A DNA stretch of 39,363 nt from Acinetobacter sp. WU_MDCI_Axc73 (GTDB lineage: Bacteria > Pseudomonadota > Gammaproteobacteria > Pseudomonadales > Moraxellaceae): positions 1-39,363 of the forward strand of contig NZ_JAHPRO010000026.1 of assembly GCF_025562455.1 (NCBI RefSeq). The letters run 5' to 3'. Positions 1 through 9,800 of the stretch are shown here, piece by piece. Every line of letters starts with the position of its first letter. The first letter of the stretch is position 1. The translations under genes were made by a program, and so were the position numbers. The notes below the pieces were generated by a model. The model saw nothing but the letters and a program-made list of their open reading frames with translations. It searched no databases and had not been told where the DNA came from.

Positions 1-177
1 TAACTATGGGAGTCCAAAACAACAGCTCGAAATACTGTTGGATTGGACGGGTATTTGACCTTATCTACTACAGCCCCTAAATTTATTTTATTGATAAAGT
101 TGCTTAGGTTTCAGACGCAAGCGTGAAATAAAACAATTATAAAAATAAAATAAGAATACCATTCACGCTTTATTTCT
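1..177. other. left-edge stretch, no supported gene
   Basis: No complete gene is visible. Two + strand frames stay open from the window edge and stop at 56-58 and about 78-80, so the last codons of an upstream gene or of a transposable element could lie here. A small hairpin-prone segment (TTTC, ACGC-AA-GCGT, GAAA) lies near 110-129. A 9-base inverted repeat, AAGCGTGAA at 119-127 and TTCACGCTT at 162-170, spans the 3' flank of the tetR gene. No function can be assigned. Confidence 0.4.
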
Positions 178-744
178 TTACATTTGTTGTCTTTCAAATT
201 CAATCAGACGTTCAACGCGCGTCCAATATTCATCAATATCAACTGAATCTTTATTAATTTGCGCTTGCATGGTCATCCCATCTAAAATACTAACTAAAAG
301 ATTTGCAAGAGAAGCAGTTTTTTTTATCTGAAGATGCTGTAACAAGTGAAGAATTGTATTGGTCAACCATTCTTTGTATTCAAGTGCGGGGCGGATGGTG
401 GAAGGATAAATTTTAAACACTTCTTCGACTGCTTTTTGAAACATACAACCATTGAAGTCATCAGTATGAAACCATGCTGCGTACCAAAAATAAATCGCTT
501 TAATTCGACCTAGGAAGTCATTTTCATTACATGCGTCTAATGACGCAGTGAGAGATTCTTGTAGATTCAAATTACGTTGATCTAAACATTCTTCTATCAG
601 TCTGGCTTTTGAAGGAAAGTATTTATAAAAAGTCATTTTTGCAACACCTGACTCTTGAATAATACGATCCACACCAACTGAGTTATAGCTATTGGCGTTA
701 AAAAGACGTAAGGCGGTATGAATAATATCATCTTTTTTCGACAT
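178..744 (-). CDS. TetR family transcriptional regulator
   Basis: A 188-residue protein of normal TetR length. The N-terminal helix-turn-helix is clear: about residues 8-50 include GVDRIIQESGVAKMTFYKYF followed by PSKARLIEECL, the usual TetR recognition-helix pattern with the FYKYFPSK signature. The C-terminal two thirds is helical and would form the ligand pocket, but the ligand cannot be read from sequence. The gene is divergent from the gene starting near 1043, and the roughly 300 bases between them are the obvious place for its operator, although I see no clean palindrome there. Local repressor is the default role. Family assignment is secure; target and inducer are unknown. Confidence 0.9.
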   Translation of the reverse strand: MSKKDDIIHTALRLFNANSYNSVGVDRIIQESGVAKMTFYKYFPSKARLIEECLDQRNLNLQESLTASLDACNENDFLGRIKAIYFWYAAWFHTDDFNGCMFQKAVEEVFKIYPSTIRPALEYKEWLTNTILHLLQHLQIKKTASLANLLVSILDGMTMQAQINKDSVDIDEYWTRVERLIEFERQQM

Positions 745-1042
745 ATTTTTAGATTCCTGCTAAATACATCATCATTTGGCGTACAGCGGCGATAATTAGA
801 TAATTTAGTAAACAATTTCTACAGTATAACATTTAAGTTAAAGCTTAAATGAAAATATGACAAAAATTTAACCACTTAGCGCGTTGTTGTCACGCTTATA
901 AGATAACACGAACGGTCATCTCAAATTGCAGATTTTATTCAGTTTGATTTATCATAACTTATTTATTTTTAAAATTTTTATCATTCATTGAGTTTGACTA
1001 TAGATCAGCTATTTGTTTTTTTATATACTGAATACTCTGTAT
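745..1042. other. intergenic region between divergent genes
   Basis: About 300 bases of AT-rich sequence between the tetR start and the next rightward gene. It must hold both promoters. I see no strong palindrome, Fur box, RNA gene or coding frame that I would support. Confidence 0.5.
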
Positions 1043-1915
1043 ATGAAGTATAAGTCCATGATTCAGAATCTTTCATTTACGCAGTCTGAACACTCACGTA
1101 CTGAAGCAATTGCTTTTATAAAAAATGCGATACCAGCTGATGTGTGGACATCCAATACAGAGTTAGTTGAACAGTTAAGAGCGGAGATTGATCAGCACGC
1201 ATTATTTGAACATGTCATTTTAAAAAATCTGAAAGCTCAACAATTAGATCTACAGCAGTTAAAAATAATACATATTAATTATTTGAATTGCATCGTAAAA
1301 ATTTTTACTGATGCCTTAAGTATGCTGATATTTCAAGCACAACAGTTAGAAAGCAACTCAAATATTTATACTCAAAATCGAATTTTATCAAAAATTTATG
1401 CGCGTTATTTGCTTTCCCTTAATTTATTGGATGAATTGGGATTTGATACGGCGCAACTTGAGCAAAGTTCTCCTGCTAAGTCTCATCTTGCTCATTATTT
1501 GAAAATTTTGGAAACCTTTGGCGCAGATCCTCTTTCTCAGGACAATATCGAATCTGAAGCTTTAGAGGTTCAAAGTTTTATTCGTGAACATTATGACAAT
1601 TATTTGGCGTTATTAATTATTTTATCTATTACTGAAAAACAGGTCATTATTTTTAGTGAAGCCTTGCATCTTAATCTAAAAAAATTTGGTGAAATGTTTG
1701 ATCAGGGGTATTACGCATGTCATGGTTTTGCCAATGATCACGATAATCTAGCTAATGATGATAACCATGCGAATGATCTTTGGTCGCTTTTGATTCAGGC
1801 GGTTTATCCTGAAAATGAATCAGAATTACGTGACATTGCTCATCGTTATTCGGCACTTTGGCAAGCTTTTTGGACAAAGATGTATCAAATCAGTCAAACT
1901 CCAGTAAAAATATAA
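1043..1915 (+). CDS. uncharacterised helical protein, possible haem-oxygenase-like metal oxidase
   Basis: An almost entirely helical protein of about 290 residues with no signal peptide or membrane segment. The C-terminal part holds a histidine- and aspartate-rich stretch (about residues 227-245: CHGFANDHDN, then NDDNHANDLW). This recalls the H-x3-D-x2-H metal motif on the last core helix of haem-oxygenase-like diiron or iron-containing redox enzymes. The spacing is imperfect: the first histidine position is Asn, with His two residues earlier. Acidic residues that could complete a site lie in the earlier helices. The start is uncertain. The frame is open from a TTG at 1013; ATG codons lie at 1043 and 1058, and the latter has a weak GAAG nine bases upstream. 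It is divergent from the TetR gene, which may regulate it. Reality of the gene is likely; the function is a tentative inference. Confidence 0.7.
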   Translation: MKYKSMIQNLSFTQSEHSRTEAIAFIKNAIPADVWTSNTELVEQLRAEIDQHALFEHVILKNLKAQQLDLQQLKIIHINYLNCIVKIFTDALSMLIFQAQQLESNSNIYTQNRILSKIYARYLLSLNLLDELGFDTAQLEQSSPAKSHLAHYLKILETFGADPLSQDNIESEALEVQSFIREHYDNYLALLIILSITEKQVIIFSEALHLNLKKFGEMFDQGYYACHGFANDHDNLANDDNHANDLWSLLIQAVYPENESELRDIAHRYSALWQAFWTKMYQISQTPVKI

Positions 1916-1930
1916 CTGCAACCCTTTTTC

Positions 1931-2626
1931 TTAAGGGATAATCTCTGCACAGATTGAACTATGCCAGCTTAAATCAGGTCCCCAAGTCCGATAGCCTTTG
2001 GTATCGATATGGATCTGACCTGTACTGTAAACGCCTAAACCCATATTGTATTTTTGTCCTTCAGTCTGCCAAAATTTGCATAGTTTTAACTTACTATTTG
2101 CGATGGCAATACTAGCACTCTCATTGGGAAATTCTGGGCCTATGCGAAAGTCAACTGCTGCATTTTGCATATGACTTGATGATTTTGCTCCATTTACACA
2201 GCTATTCAGAGTAGGAGAACGATAGCTTGAGGTTAGTTCGAAATCATCTAAGATACCATTTTGGACTAAACGCGATAACAAATTTAAGGTTGGAACAATA
2301 TTTGGCCATACACTCGGTTCTGGCACATCATATTCATCATAGTGGCATTCTTGCCAACCCCGTGCGGAACGAAAAAACTCAAAATCTGGAACAACCAGTT
2401 GTACACCTTGTTGCTGTAAATAGTATTTATAGCTTTTAACTCGATCGGCATTGCGTGGATGTGCAATCCAGACAATATAAGAAACAGGCGTGCGTTTATA
2501 TAATTTTTTAACTTCTGGAGTTGGGGCAATATTTTCAGGGATTGAGATTTTCTTAGGTGATTGACTACACGCGGTTAATCCGAAGATGAAAAGACTGGTA
2601 CTCAATAAATATTTTACAGGAATCAT
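1931..2626 (-). CDS. lipoprotein, peptidase M15-type (D-Ala-D-Ala carboxypeptidase-like)
   Basis: A 231-residue protein with a lipoprotein signal peptide ending in the lipobox LTAC (Cys20), so it should be anchored in the envelope. The C-terminal half carries M15 metallopeptidase features: a substrate-binding TSSYRS motif near 132-137, zinc-ligand motif SSHMQNAAVDF with His152 and Asp159, and the third ligand in QIHID (His206). The GLGVYSTGQIHID pattern is typical of the peptidase M15_3 group, which trims peptidoglycan peptides. It is convergent with the preceding gene, with only 15 bases between them. The substrate is inferred from the family; both catalytic and zinc-binding residues look intact. 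Confidence 0.8.
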   Translation of the reverse strand: MIPVKYLLSTSLFIFGLTACSQSPKKISIPENIAPTPEVKKLYKRTPVSYIVWIAHPRNADRVKSYKYYLQQQGVQLVVPDFEFFRSARGWQECHYDEYDVPEPSVWPNIVPTLNLLSRLVQNGILDDFELTSSYRSPTLNSCVNGAKSSSHMQNAAVDFRIGPEFPNESASIAIANSKLKLCKFWQTEGQKYNMGLGVYSTGQIHIDTKGYRTWGPDLSWHSSICAEIIP

Positions 2627-2752
2627 ACTGGCGTCTTAATCTTTAAGAATTGTTATAATATAACACTTATTTATTGAGAAAAATTTCCTTTGCACTCGAT
2701 TCAGCATTTTATTTAAATAAAGGGGAGGTTACGTTCCTCCCAAAGTTATAAA

Positions 2753-3751
2753 TTAGTCCATTTTCAAGACAATTTTACCAATATGTTCACTTTGCTCCAT
2801 ACTTGCATGTGCTTTTGCAACATCTTCAAATGCAAAGGTTTTATAGATTATTGGTAGACTTTTACCTTGTTCAAATAAAGGCCAAAGCTTATCTTTTAAA
2901 GATTGGGTAATTGCAGCTTTTTCCTGATCAGTACGCGCGCGCATGGTTGAACCTGTGACTGTTGCTCGCTTTAAAATGAGTTGTTGTAAGTCAAACTCTT
3001 TTGCCATACGCCCCCCCATAAAACCTAGAATAACTAAACGTCCATCTCGTTTGAGAAGATTCATGTTTTGGGTAAAGTATTTCGCACCTACAATATCCAA
3101 AATAACATCAATCCCTTTTTGATCTGTTTTTTCTAATATTACTTTTTCAAAATCATCTTTTTTATAGTTGATTGCTGTACTTATCTCACTAAGTTCATTC
3201 ACTTTCGCATCAGTTCCGACTGTACAAAAAGTTTGAATACCCAACGCATGGCAAATTGAGAGTGCTGTCGTTCCGATCCCGCTTGCACCACCGTGAATTA
3301 AGGCAGTTTCCCCAATTTTGAGTTGACCGATATCAAACAAATTGGCCCAAACTGTATAATATGTTTCTGGAATAGCAGCAGCCTGAACAAAGTTAAGATT
3401 TTCTGGAATAGCTAAAGTTTGGCTAGCTGGGACAACACAGTATTCAGCATAACCGCCACCGTTGGTCAAAGCACAGACTCGATCACCAATTTTAAAATCT
3501 TCAACATGGTCACCTAGAGCAACAACGATACCCGCAACTTCAAGCCCTGGAATTGGCGTTACCCCTTTGGGCATTGGATATAAACCTTTACGTTGCAATA
3601 CATCTGGGCGGTTAATACCTGCGGCTTTGACCTGAATCAAAATTTCATTGGGTTTTGGTTGAGGAATCTTAGCTTCAACAATCTTTAAAACTTCAGGTTC
3701 ACCCGGTTGTGAGATTTCGATATGTCGCATAGTACTTGGCAGGGTAGTCAT
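2753..3751 (-). CDS. NAD(P)H quinone oxidoreductase, zinc-less MDR family
   Basis: A 332-residue medium-chain dehydrogenase/reductase of the quinone oxidoreductase (QOR / PIG3) subgroup. The GroES-like N-terminal domain includes AAGINRPDVLQRKGLYP (about 43-59) and GLEVAGIVVALG. The Rossmann domain has the nucleotide loop HGGASGIGTTA at 153-163, the AxxGxxG-type motif characteristic of QORs. The structural zinc cysteines of alcohol dehydrogenases are absent, as expected. It should reduce small quinones or enals in the cytoplasm with NADPH. The start is well supported by AAAGGAG six bases before the ATG. It is transcribed away from the Fur-boxed MFS gene, and I see no sign that it belongs to the iron island. 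Confidence 0.88.
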   Translation of the reverse strand: MTTLPSTMRHIEISQPGEPEVLKIVEAKIPQPKPNEILIQVKAAGINRPDVLQRKGLYPMPKGVTPIPGLEVAGIVVALGDHVEDFKIGDRVCALTNGGGYAEYCVVPASQTLAIPENLNFVQAAAIPETYYTVWANLFDIGQLKIGETALIHGGASGIGTTALSICHALGIQTFCTVGTDAKVNELSEISTAINYKKDDFEKVILEKTDQKGIDVILDIVGAKYFTQNMNLLKRDGRLVILGFMGGRMAKEFDLQQLILKRATVTGSTMRARTDQEKAAITQSLKDKLWPLFEQGKSLPIIYKTFAFEDVAKAHASMEQSEHIGKIVLKMD

Positions 3752-3991
3752 GGATAACTCCTTTACAATCTGAAAACTTATTAAATTTATTAAGAATATA
3801 AGCTATTGATTAAATATGAAATTTAAAGCTAAAAGAATAATTTAAATCCTGTATTACGATTAGTCAGGAAGATATATTGAGATCTTCATGCGAATTACAA
3901 TAGATGATTTTGTTATTAAATTTGCTGTTGGATACATTTTAAGTCATCTGATTTGTGATAACGAGCAGCAAAGGATGACAAATCACTTTTA

Positions 3992-4010
3992 AATGATAAT
4001 AATTATCATT
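3992..4010 (+). promoter_or_regulatory. Fur box upstream of the MFS exporter
   Basis: AATGATAATAATTATCATT is a perfect 9-1-9 inverted repeat and matches the classical 19-bp Fur consensus closely. It lies about 60 bases before the MFS start codon, where bound Fur-Fe would block the promoter. It implies repression of the MFS gene when iron is plentiful. The quinone oxidoreductase start is about 240 bases away on the other side and is less likely to be controlled by it. Confidence 0.88.
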
Positions 4011-4067
4011 ATAATTAAATTTGAAATAATTTAAACTCATGCAAAATTAAAGATAGGTCAGAAAAAA

Positions 4068-5267
4068 ATGAATAATATTAAGGTATTGTTTTTAAGTTAT
4101 ATGTTATTGCAAATGTCTTTTATGATGATTTTACCTGCCATTGGACCCGTGATTAGGACACAAGGTCTACAGGAATGGCATGCGGGTTTGATCGTCAGTC
4201 TTTCAGGTTTGTTCTGGATGCTCACTGCAAAATTTTGGGGACAGCGTAGTGATGAGGTCGGGCGTAAAAAAACTTTACTTCCGCTTACATTAGGCTTCTT
4301 TGTTTTTTATATGCTATGGGCCGTTTTTATTGGTTACACACTGCAACATCCACTGAGTATTTTAACCATGTTACTGGTGATGTTGATCTTACGCTGTATT
4401 ATTGCTGCTTTTTTCTCTGGCATCAATCCAGTGATGGTCGGGTATATTGCAGATCATTATCCACCTGAAGAACGTGCTTCCAAAATTGCAATGTTAGGCG
4501 CAGCGGCAGGTATTGCCATTTTTTTAGGGCCTTTTATCGGTGGTTTATTATCTGGTTTAGATCTAAGTTTTGTTTTTTATTGTGCAGCAATTTTACCTTT
4601 ATTTGCCTTGATTTTAACTTATTTTAAGGTGCAGGAAAGCAACAGGCTGGTATTGGAACCTTCTGAAAAAACACATCTAAAAATGACAGATTCACGCATC
4701 AGGTTTGAAGTATTAGTCATGTTCCTTACCATGAATTGTATTTTTACTTTTAATATGTGTATCGGTTTTTTCAGCAAAGACCATTTAAATTTGGTCACGC
4801 AGCAACAAAGTGCCACTGTTGCGGGAATGACACTGAGTGCTGTCGGTTTAACTTTAATTATCGTACAAGTTTTGATTTCCAAGTTAAAACCCAAACGCCA
4901 TCTATTATTACTTGGTATCGGAATTTTATGCATGGCACTTGGCACAATTCTATTTACACTAACCCAAGGTTTATTTTTCTTTATTTTCAGTGCTGTCGTA
5001 ATGGGTATTGGTGGTGGTTTAATTTTACCCATGATCAATACTATGACTTCACTTGCTGTTGATGCCCATGAACAAGGTGCGGCATCAGGGCTCATTTCTG
5101 CGGCACAAGGCATGTCGATGCTGGTTTCACCATTGATTGCAACGGTGCTTTATCATTATAAAAATGAATTGCCTTACTGGATTGCAGGGATTTTATTGCT
5201 GTGCTCTCTTATTTTTATTCCAAAACATGTCAATGTTCAGAATAAATGGCTGATATCGGATCAATAG
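4068..5267 (+). CDS. MFS exporter, iron-regulated, probable siderophore or drug efflux
   Basis: A 399-residue protein with about 12 hydrophobic segments, the usual size for a DHA-type major facilitator. Motif A between TM2 and TM3 is visible as GQRSDEVGRKK (58-68), and the antiporter-type motif C region appears as GAAAGIAIFLGPFIGG in TM5. This points to proton-driven efflux rather than uptake. The gene has its own near-perfect Fur box about 60 bases upstream. It sits just before an RND efflux operon, a FecI/FecR pair and a TonB-dependent receptor, so export of a siderophore or of a toxic iron chelator is the best guess. Related Fur-controlled MFS exporters occur in many siderophore loci. The ribosome binding site is weak. 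Substrate unknown. Confidence 0.85.
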   Translation: MNNIKVLFLSYMLLQMSFMMILPAIGPVIRTQGLQEWHAGLIVSLSGLFWMLTAKFWGQRSDEVGRKKTLLPLTLGFFVFYMLWAVFIGYTLQHPLSILTMLLVMLILRCIIAAFFSGINPVMVGYIADHYPPEERASKIAMLGAAAGIAIFLGPFIGGLLSGLDLSFVFYCAAILPLFALILTYFKVQESNRLVLEPSEKTHLKMTDSRIRFEVLVMFLTMNCIFTFNMCIGFFSKDHLNLVTQQQSATVAGMTLSAVGLTLIIVQVLISKLKPKRHLLLLGIGILCMALGTILFTLTQGLFFFIFSAVVMGIGGGLILPMINTMTSLAVDAHEQGAASGLISAAQGMSMLVSPLIATVLYHYKNELPYWIAGILLLCSLIFIPKHVNVQNKWLISDQ

Positions 5268-5298
5268 AAGCTCATTGATCATTAGGCTTCTTTCTTTA
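5266..5298 (+). terminator. possible weak terminator after the MFS gene
   Basis: AGAAGC at 5266-5271 and GCTTCT at 5286-5291 form a six-base stem directly after the stop codon, followed by a T-rich tract. The stem is short and the loop long, so termination may be partial. Confidence 0.35.
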
Positions 5299-5426
5299 TT
5301 TAAAAACCCTTTTTATTTTCTGCCATTGCTAGAGATAACAGGGGGTTATGAAAGAAATTTATAATCAATAAAAACTAAAAATAAAATTTAATTGGATTTT
5401 CACAAAAAATTTAAGTTATTTTTAAT

Positions 5427-5445
5427 AATAATGAGAATCGTTTAT
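5427..5445 (+). promoter_or_regulatory. Fur box upstream of the RND efflux operon
   Basis: AATAATGAGAATCGTTTAT matches the Fur consensus at about 14 of 19 positions, including the GAGAAT core typical of natural sites. It lies about 55-70 bases upstream of the sigma-type promoter block at 5497-5513 and about 160 bases before the adaptor gene. The pump operon therefore appears to carry both a Fur site and an ECF promoter. Confidence 0.72.
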
Positions 5446-5479
5446 TAAAATCATATACAATTGCTTACACGAAAATTGA

Positions 5480-5513
5480 TCCTTTTTTACGGGTTCAAAC
5501 GTCTTAGTTAATA
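5480..5513 (+). promoter_or_regulatory. predicted ECF sigma (FecI-type) promoter of the RND operon
   Basis: AAACGTCTTAGTTAATA at 5497-5513 is identical over 17 bases to a block before the TonB receptor gene (16082-16098). Upstream, TCCT (5480-5483) also aligns at exactly the same distance (16065-16068). Both copies are followed by CAAATAC. TCCT, 16 bases, then CGTCTT is a plausible -35/-10 layout for an iron-starvation ECF factor. The local FecI-type sigma is the natural candidate. That identical blocks occur at two promoters of one locus is seen directly; which sigma factor reads them is inferred. Confidence 0.72.
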
Positions 5514-5605
5514 CAAATACCAATTTCATCCATTTCAACAGGCTTTTAAGGGGAAGCAGGATGAAAATAATTTGATCAATATTGATACTGATTTAAGTGA
5601 ATGTA

Positions 5606-6814
5606 ATGATAGAACAACCGTTAAATGTTGAACAAAAATCTCGCACTTTCCCAAAAAATACAAAATGGTTTGTAGTGATTGTGATTGTCATATTGGTGAT
5701 GATATTGGGAATTTATTGGTCGAAATCCCACCAAATTCCAACACAGGAATACAGCCAGTGGAGTAAACCTGTACCTGTACGTGTAATTTCTGTACAACAA
5801 AACGATATGCAATTTGAAATTAAGGCGATTGGCACTGTTGTTCCCACGCATCTCGTTAAAGTTCAAAGTCAGGTTTCTGGTGTACTGCAAAAAATTTATT
5901 TTAAAGAAGGGCAATATGTCAGCAAAGGACAACTTCTGGCTCAAATTGATCCAGCACCCTTTAACGTTGCTTTAGCCCAGGCACAGGGAACTCAACAGCA
6001 AAATCTGGCTCAACTGCGTAATGCTGAAAGTGAACTTGCTCGTTATCAGTTACTTTTTAAACAGGATTCGATTGCCAGACAACAAGTTGAACAGCAACAA
6101 TCGTTAGTCAATCAGCTCAAAGGTCAAGTACAGTCCAATCAAGCACAGGTCGATGCAGCAAAGTTACAACTTTCCTATACCAAGATTTATGCGCCGATTG
6201 AAGGTCGAGTCGGTTTTAAACAAAAAGATTCAGGAAATTTAATACAATCCAATGAAGACGCAGGGTTGGTCAGCATTACACAGGTACATCCGATCTATGT
6301 CCAGTTTGCAATCGCTGAAAACTATCTGGACACTTTACGCGCCAGTCTGCAAAAGGGAGAACAAGTCGAAGTCAGTGCTTGGGATCGTTCAGAGAAAAAA
6401 CAACTTGCAACGGGATATGTGGAAGCATTTGATAATCAGATCGATACCAATACAGGCACTTTAAAAATAAAAGCCACTTTTAAAAATCGTGATGATGCGT
6501 TATTTCCAAATCAGTTTGTCAATGTCCGTTTAAATGCTCAGACCATTCGAAATGCAATTAACATTCCCACAGATGCCATTCAAAACGGCGCGAAAGGTAA
6601 CTACGTGTATATCATTAATAAAGACAATAAAGCTGAAATTAGAATGCTTAAACTGGGGATGAGTTCGAATGGCCAGACCGAGATTTTAGAGGGATTACAA
6701 GGTAATGAACGTGTCGTTTTAGAGGGAATAGATCGTCTTTCGGAAGGTAAAGAAGCACAAGTGGTTCAGGATGGCACAGTCTCATCGATATCCACACAAA
6801 CTGCAAGTGTTTAA
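5606..6814 (+). CDS. RND efflux periplasmic adaptor (membrane fusion protein, MdtA/MuxA-like)
   Basis: A protein of about 402 residues with one N-terminal transmembrane anchor (VVIVIVILVMILGIYW) and then the adaptor layout. A lipoyl half-motif VKVQSQVSGVLQKIYFKEGQYV precedes a coiled-coil hairpin rich in Gln and Ala, the second lipoyl half (AKLQLSYTKIYAPIEGRVG), and beta-barrel and membrane-proximal domains (PNQFVNVRLN). It links the inner-membrane RND pump to the outer-membrane channel. The frame is open from a GTG at 5597; the ATG at 5606 has AAGTG nine bases upstream and is preferred. The permease gene starts five bases after the stop, so the genes are co-transcribed. A Fur box and the shared ECF-type promoter precede it. 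Confidence 0.9.
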   Translation: MIEQPLNVEQKSRTFPKNTKWFVVIVIVILVMILGIYWSKSHQIPTQEYSQWSKPVPVRVISVQQNDMQFEIKAIGTVVPTHLVKVQSQVSGVLQKIYFKEGQYVSKGQLLAQIDPAPFNVALAQAQGTQQQNLAQLRNAESELARYQLLFKQDSIARQQVEQQQSLVNQLKGQVQSNQAQVDAAKLQLSYTKIYAPIEGRVGFKQKDSGNLIQSNEDAGLVSITQVHPIYVQFAIAENYLDTLRASLQKGEQVEVSAWDRSEKKQLATGYVEAFDNQIDTNTGTLKIKATFKNRDDALFPNQFVNVRLNAQTIRNAINIPTDAIQNGAKGNYVYIINKDNKAEIRMLKLGMSSNGQTEILEGLQGNERVVLEGIDRLSEGKEAQVVQDGTVSSISTQTASV

Positions 6815-6819
6815 GTGCG

Positions 6820-9800
6820 ATGAATATTTCCCGTTTTTTTATTTTACGACCTGTTGCCACTACTTTGTTAATGCTGGCATTGCTATTTAGTGGCTCACTG
6901 ATTTGGCGGTTTTTACCTGTTTCGGCATTACCGCAAGTTGATTATCCAATTATTCAGGTCTATACCTTTCAACCAGGTGCTAATCCAGATATGGTTCAAA
7001 GAACTATTACAGCACCGCTTGAACGTGAAATGGGCAAAATTGCTGGACTGAAACAAATGTCCTCAAACAGTTCTGTCGGTGCATCTGTCATTACTTTACA
7101 ATTTGAGCTGAGTGCCGAGTTAGGAGTAGTTGAGCAGGAAGTACAATCTGCTTTAAGTACGGCAAGTAGTAAATTGCCCAATGATCTACCGACACCACCT
7201 GTCTACCGAAAAGTAAACCCTGCCGATGTGCCTGTAATTACTTTGGCGGTCAGCTCAGATACTTTGCCTCTCACTACTGTTTATGACATGGTGGATACTC
7301 GTATCGCACAGAAGTTATCGCAGTTATCCGGTGTGGGAATGGTGAGTTTGGCGGGTGGGCAACGTCCTGCTATACGTGTGCAAATAAATCCAGCTGCTTT
7401 GGCGGCCTATAAAATGAGTGCTGAGGATGTTCGTTTAGCAATTAATTCTGCTAATGCCAATCAGCCGAAAGGCAGTTTCGATGGGCCATATCGAACCACC
7501 ATGCTCGATGCCAATGACCAGATTCGTTCAATTGCAGATTATGAAAATTTGATTTTGCGCTGGAACAATGGCGCACCAATTCGTTTGAAAGATGTAGCAC
7601 AGATTCAGGAAGGCAGTGAAGACCGCTATATGGCAGCTTGGGCAGATCAGCAGTCTGCAATCTTAGTCAATGTACAACGTCAGCCTAATGCCAATGTGAT
7701 TCAGGTCGCAGATCAGATCAAAAATATTTTACCTGAGTTGCAAAAAAATCTACCTGAAAGTGTAAAAATTCGAGTCTTAACGGATCGTACTGAAAGCATT
7801 CGCAGTTCAATCCGTGATGTACAAAAAGAATTGGTCTTTGCCGTATGTCTGGTAGTGATGGTCACTTTCCTTTTCTTAAGAAATTTGTCCGCGACCATGA
7901 TTCCCAGTATTGCCGTGCCTTTGTCGATCATTGGTACTTTTGTATTGATGTATTTTCTCGGGTTCTCGGTAAATAATCTGACGCTGATGGCACTGACCAT
8001 CGCCACTGGTTTTGTGGTTGATGATGCAATTGTCATGCTGGAAAATATTACGCGGCATCGTGAAGCAGGAGAAAACCTATTACAGGCTGCACTCAAAGGT
8101 TCTAAGGAAATAGGATTTACCCTGATTTCCCTGACCATTTCATTAATTGCCGTTTTGATTCCATTGCTATTTATGGGAGATGTGGTCGGACGCTTATTTC
8201 ATGAATTTGCGGTGACTTTAGCGGCAGCCATTGCACTCTCTTTGGTGGTGTCTTTAACGCTTACGCCGATGATGTGTGCTTACATACTCAAAGAAAATAA
8301 ACATCATCAAAAAAAAAGCCGATGGAGTCTAGATCAAGTCATTGACCTTTATGCAAAAGCATTACAGTGGGTGTTTAAGCATCAGCCGTTGATGCTCGGG
8401 ATCATGCTCAGCACGGTAGTTCTAGCAGGCGTTTTGTACTGGATTATTCCAAAAGGATTCTTTCCCGTACAGGATAGTGGTGTGATTCAGGTCGTCACTG
8501 AAGCACCAGATGATATTTCTTTTCAGGCGATGAGTGAACGGCAGCAAAATTTGGCCACACAAATTTTAAAAGATCCCGCTGTCGCGAGTTTGTCATCGTT
8601 TATTGGTATTGATGCCAATAATCCAAAACTCAGTAATGGTCGTATTTTAATTAATTTAAAACCACATGCAGAGCGAAGTTCGGCGCAGCAGGTGATTGAT
8701 CGTTTACGAGATCAACTTAAAGATGTATCAGGTATTCATGCTTGGATGCAGCCCGTTCAGGAACTCAGTATTGAAGACAAAATTAGTCGCACTCAATATC
8801 AACTCAGTCTCAGCGCAGCAAAAACTCAGGATTTACAACAATGGACACCTGTTTTAGTAGATGCTTTGAAACAACAGCCTGAGTTTTCAGATGTTACCAG
8901 TGAAAATGGTGGACAAGCATTGCAGGCCTATATTGATGTCAATCGAGATGCCGCAGCGCGTTTAGGACTTTCCATTGAAGATATTAGTCTGGCATTGCAA
9001 AATTTATTTGCACAACGCCAGATCGCAACTTTATATACCCAGTCCAATCAGTATCGGATTATATTGGAACTTGATCCTGCATTGGCTCAAGGACTTGATG
9101 GTTTAAAGCAGACCTATATTCATAATGCAAATGGTGAAGCAATACAACTGAGTGCTGTCGCAAGTATTGAGCAAAAAAGAGTAGCAAGTGTTTTGCAACA
9201 ACAAGCACAATTCCCAGCCAATACAATTTCATTTAATCTGGCGCAGGGTATTTCACTTGGCAAAGCGATTCAAGCGATCAAACGAGTTGAACAGGAACTA
9301 AAACTTCCTGCTGAAATCAATCTGAGTTTACAAGGTGCGGCAGCAGCTTTTGAAAATTCGCGGCAACATACTTTCTGGCTAGTCATTGCTGCAATTGTAA
9401 CGATGTACATTGTACTGGGTATTTTGTACGAAAGTTTTATTCATCCAATTACGATTCTTTCTACTTTACCTTCCGCCGCGATTGGTGCGTTATTGGCGTT
9501 ATTTATGGTCAACCAGCCACTCGATATGATCGCGCTGATCGGGATTATTTTGCTCATTGGGCTAGTGAAAAAAAACGGCATCATGATGGTCGATTTTGCA
9601 CTGGCAGCTCAACGCAATGAAGGTTTATCACCTGAACAAGCGATTTATCAGGCTGCTTTAATGCGTTTTAGACCGATTTTAATGACGACATTAGCCGCAC
9701 TTGTTGGTGCAATTCCTCTCATGCTAGCGTCTGGTTCTGGTGCTGAATTACGTCAGCCATTAGGTATTGTGATGGTTGGTGGTCTTATCCTAAGCCAAAT

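Noticed and set aside
3860..3910. GAAGAT/ATCTTC inverted repeat upstream of the MFS gene
   Set aside because: Only six-base arms with an eight-base loop in AT-rich DNA; likely to occur by chance, and it is not near a promoter feature that I can define.
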